Assembly: GCA_001797035.1 (NCBI GenBank)
Contig: MGOE01000037.1
Location: forward strand, 20,193-26,482
Length of the DNA: 6,290 bases
Reading direction: 5' to 3'
Source of the DNA: Chloroflexi bacterium RBG_16_72_14
GTDB taxonomy: Bacteria; Chloroflexota; Limnocylindria; Limnocylindrales; CSP1-4
The stretch's first letter is position 1; each line of letters begins with the position of its first letter. Under the pieces are notes generated by a model. The model was not told where the DNA came from, searched no databases, and saw nothing but the letters and a program-made list of their open reading frames with translations. Below are positions 6,151-6,290 of this stretch, one piece after another. The translations under genes and the position numbers were made by a program.

Positions 6151-6290
6151 TCAGGCGGTCGCCGGGACCAGCTCGCTGACGGGAGCGGGGCGGCCGAGCA
6201 GGAACCCCTGGCCGTGCGTGATCCCGAGCTCCCGGAGCGCGGCCAGCTCCGCCTCGGTCTCGATCCCCTCGGCGATCAGCTGGCAGGCGA
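6151..6290 (-). CDS. EAL-domain protein, C-terminal fragment (c-di-GMP phosphodiesterase family)
   Basis: Only the last 45 codons are in the window; the gene enters from the right edge and stops at TGA 6153-6151. The segment reads CQLIAEGIETEAELAALREL followed by GITHGQGFLLGRPAP. The AEGIET element and the QGFLLGRP element are the conserved closing motifs of the EAL domain, which hydrolyses cyclic di-GMP to pGpG. The glutamate of EGxET and the QG pair are conserved in active enzymes, so this part is not visibly degenerate. Whether a GGDEF, PAS or other sensor domain precedes it, and whether the E-A-L metal-binding residues are intact, cannot be seen. Thirteen residues follow the GRP motif, a normal ending. 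It is convergent with rarA, 42 bp apart, with no functional link implied. Confidence 0.88.
   Translation of the reverse strand, partial: ACQLIAEGIETEAELAALRELGITHGQGFLLGRPAPVSELVPATA

Noticed and set aside
6109..6163. Bidirectional terminator between rarA and the EAL gene
   Set aside because: A near inverted repeat exists (6110-6119 with 6154-6162, one bulged base), but the loop is about 34 bases, there is no T-tract on either strand, and one arm lies in the EAL coding end.
1..6290. CRISPR array, toxin-antitoxin pair, prophage or transposon signature
   Set aside because: No regularly spaced repeats, terminal inverted repeats, integrase or transposase motifs, tRNA-like attachment site or composition shift is visible. 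Base composition looks uniform across all genes.

Overview
This is a very GC-rich, gene-dense bacterial window with strong G/C at codon third positions. It holds six protein-coding genes, two of them cut by the window edges. I see no rRNA, tRNA, CRISPR array, insertion sequence or phage gene. Very high GC, a DUF4446 protein, a UvrD-type helicase fused to a RecB-type nuclease, and TAnnnT -10 boxes fit a high-GC Chloroflexota (for example the Limnocylindria group) or less likely an actinobacterium. That placement is inference from gene content and composition, not a phylogenetic result.

Layout. Three genes run leftward as a probable operon from a promoter near 4034-4042: a membrane-anchored DUF4446 protein (4008 to 3487), a 1077-residue helicase-nuclease (3429 to 196), and the N-terminal part of an N6-adenine/N4-cytosine DNA methyltransferase (193 to beyond base 1). 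The methyltransferase ATG lies two bases after the helicase stop codon, so the two are probably translationally coupled. A 174-bp divergent intergenic region (4009-4182) carries outward-facing promoter candidates and a tandem pair of identical 16-bp repeats. Rightward from it run a small tail-anchored membrane protein of unknown function (4183-4566) and rarA (4591-6108), a AAA+ ATPase of stalled-fork processing. rarA has no visible Shine-Dalgarno but has a TAnnnT box six bases before its ATG, so it may also be made from a leaderless transcript. At the right edge the C-terminal end of an EAL-domain protein (c-di-GMP phosphodiesterase family) converges on rarA with a 42-bp gap.

How the genes may work together. 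RarA and the helicase-nuclease both act on DNA ends, gaps or stalled replication forks, so the window is mainly a genome-maintenance neighbourhood. The least ordinary points are the tight coupling of a DNA methyltransferase to a one-polypeptide helicase/Fe-S nuclease, and the paired repeats over the promoter of that operon. I found no clear evidence of a wholly new system. The methyltransferase/helicase-nuclease pair is the best candidate for a closer look, but housekeeping repair plus an orphan methyltransferase is an equally good reading.
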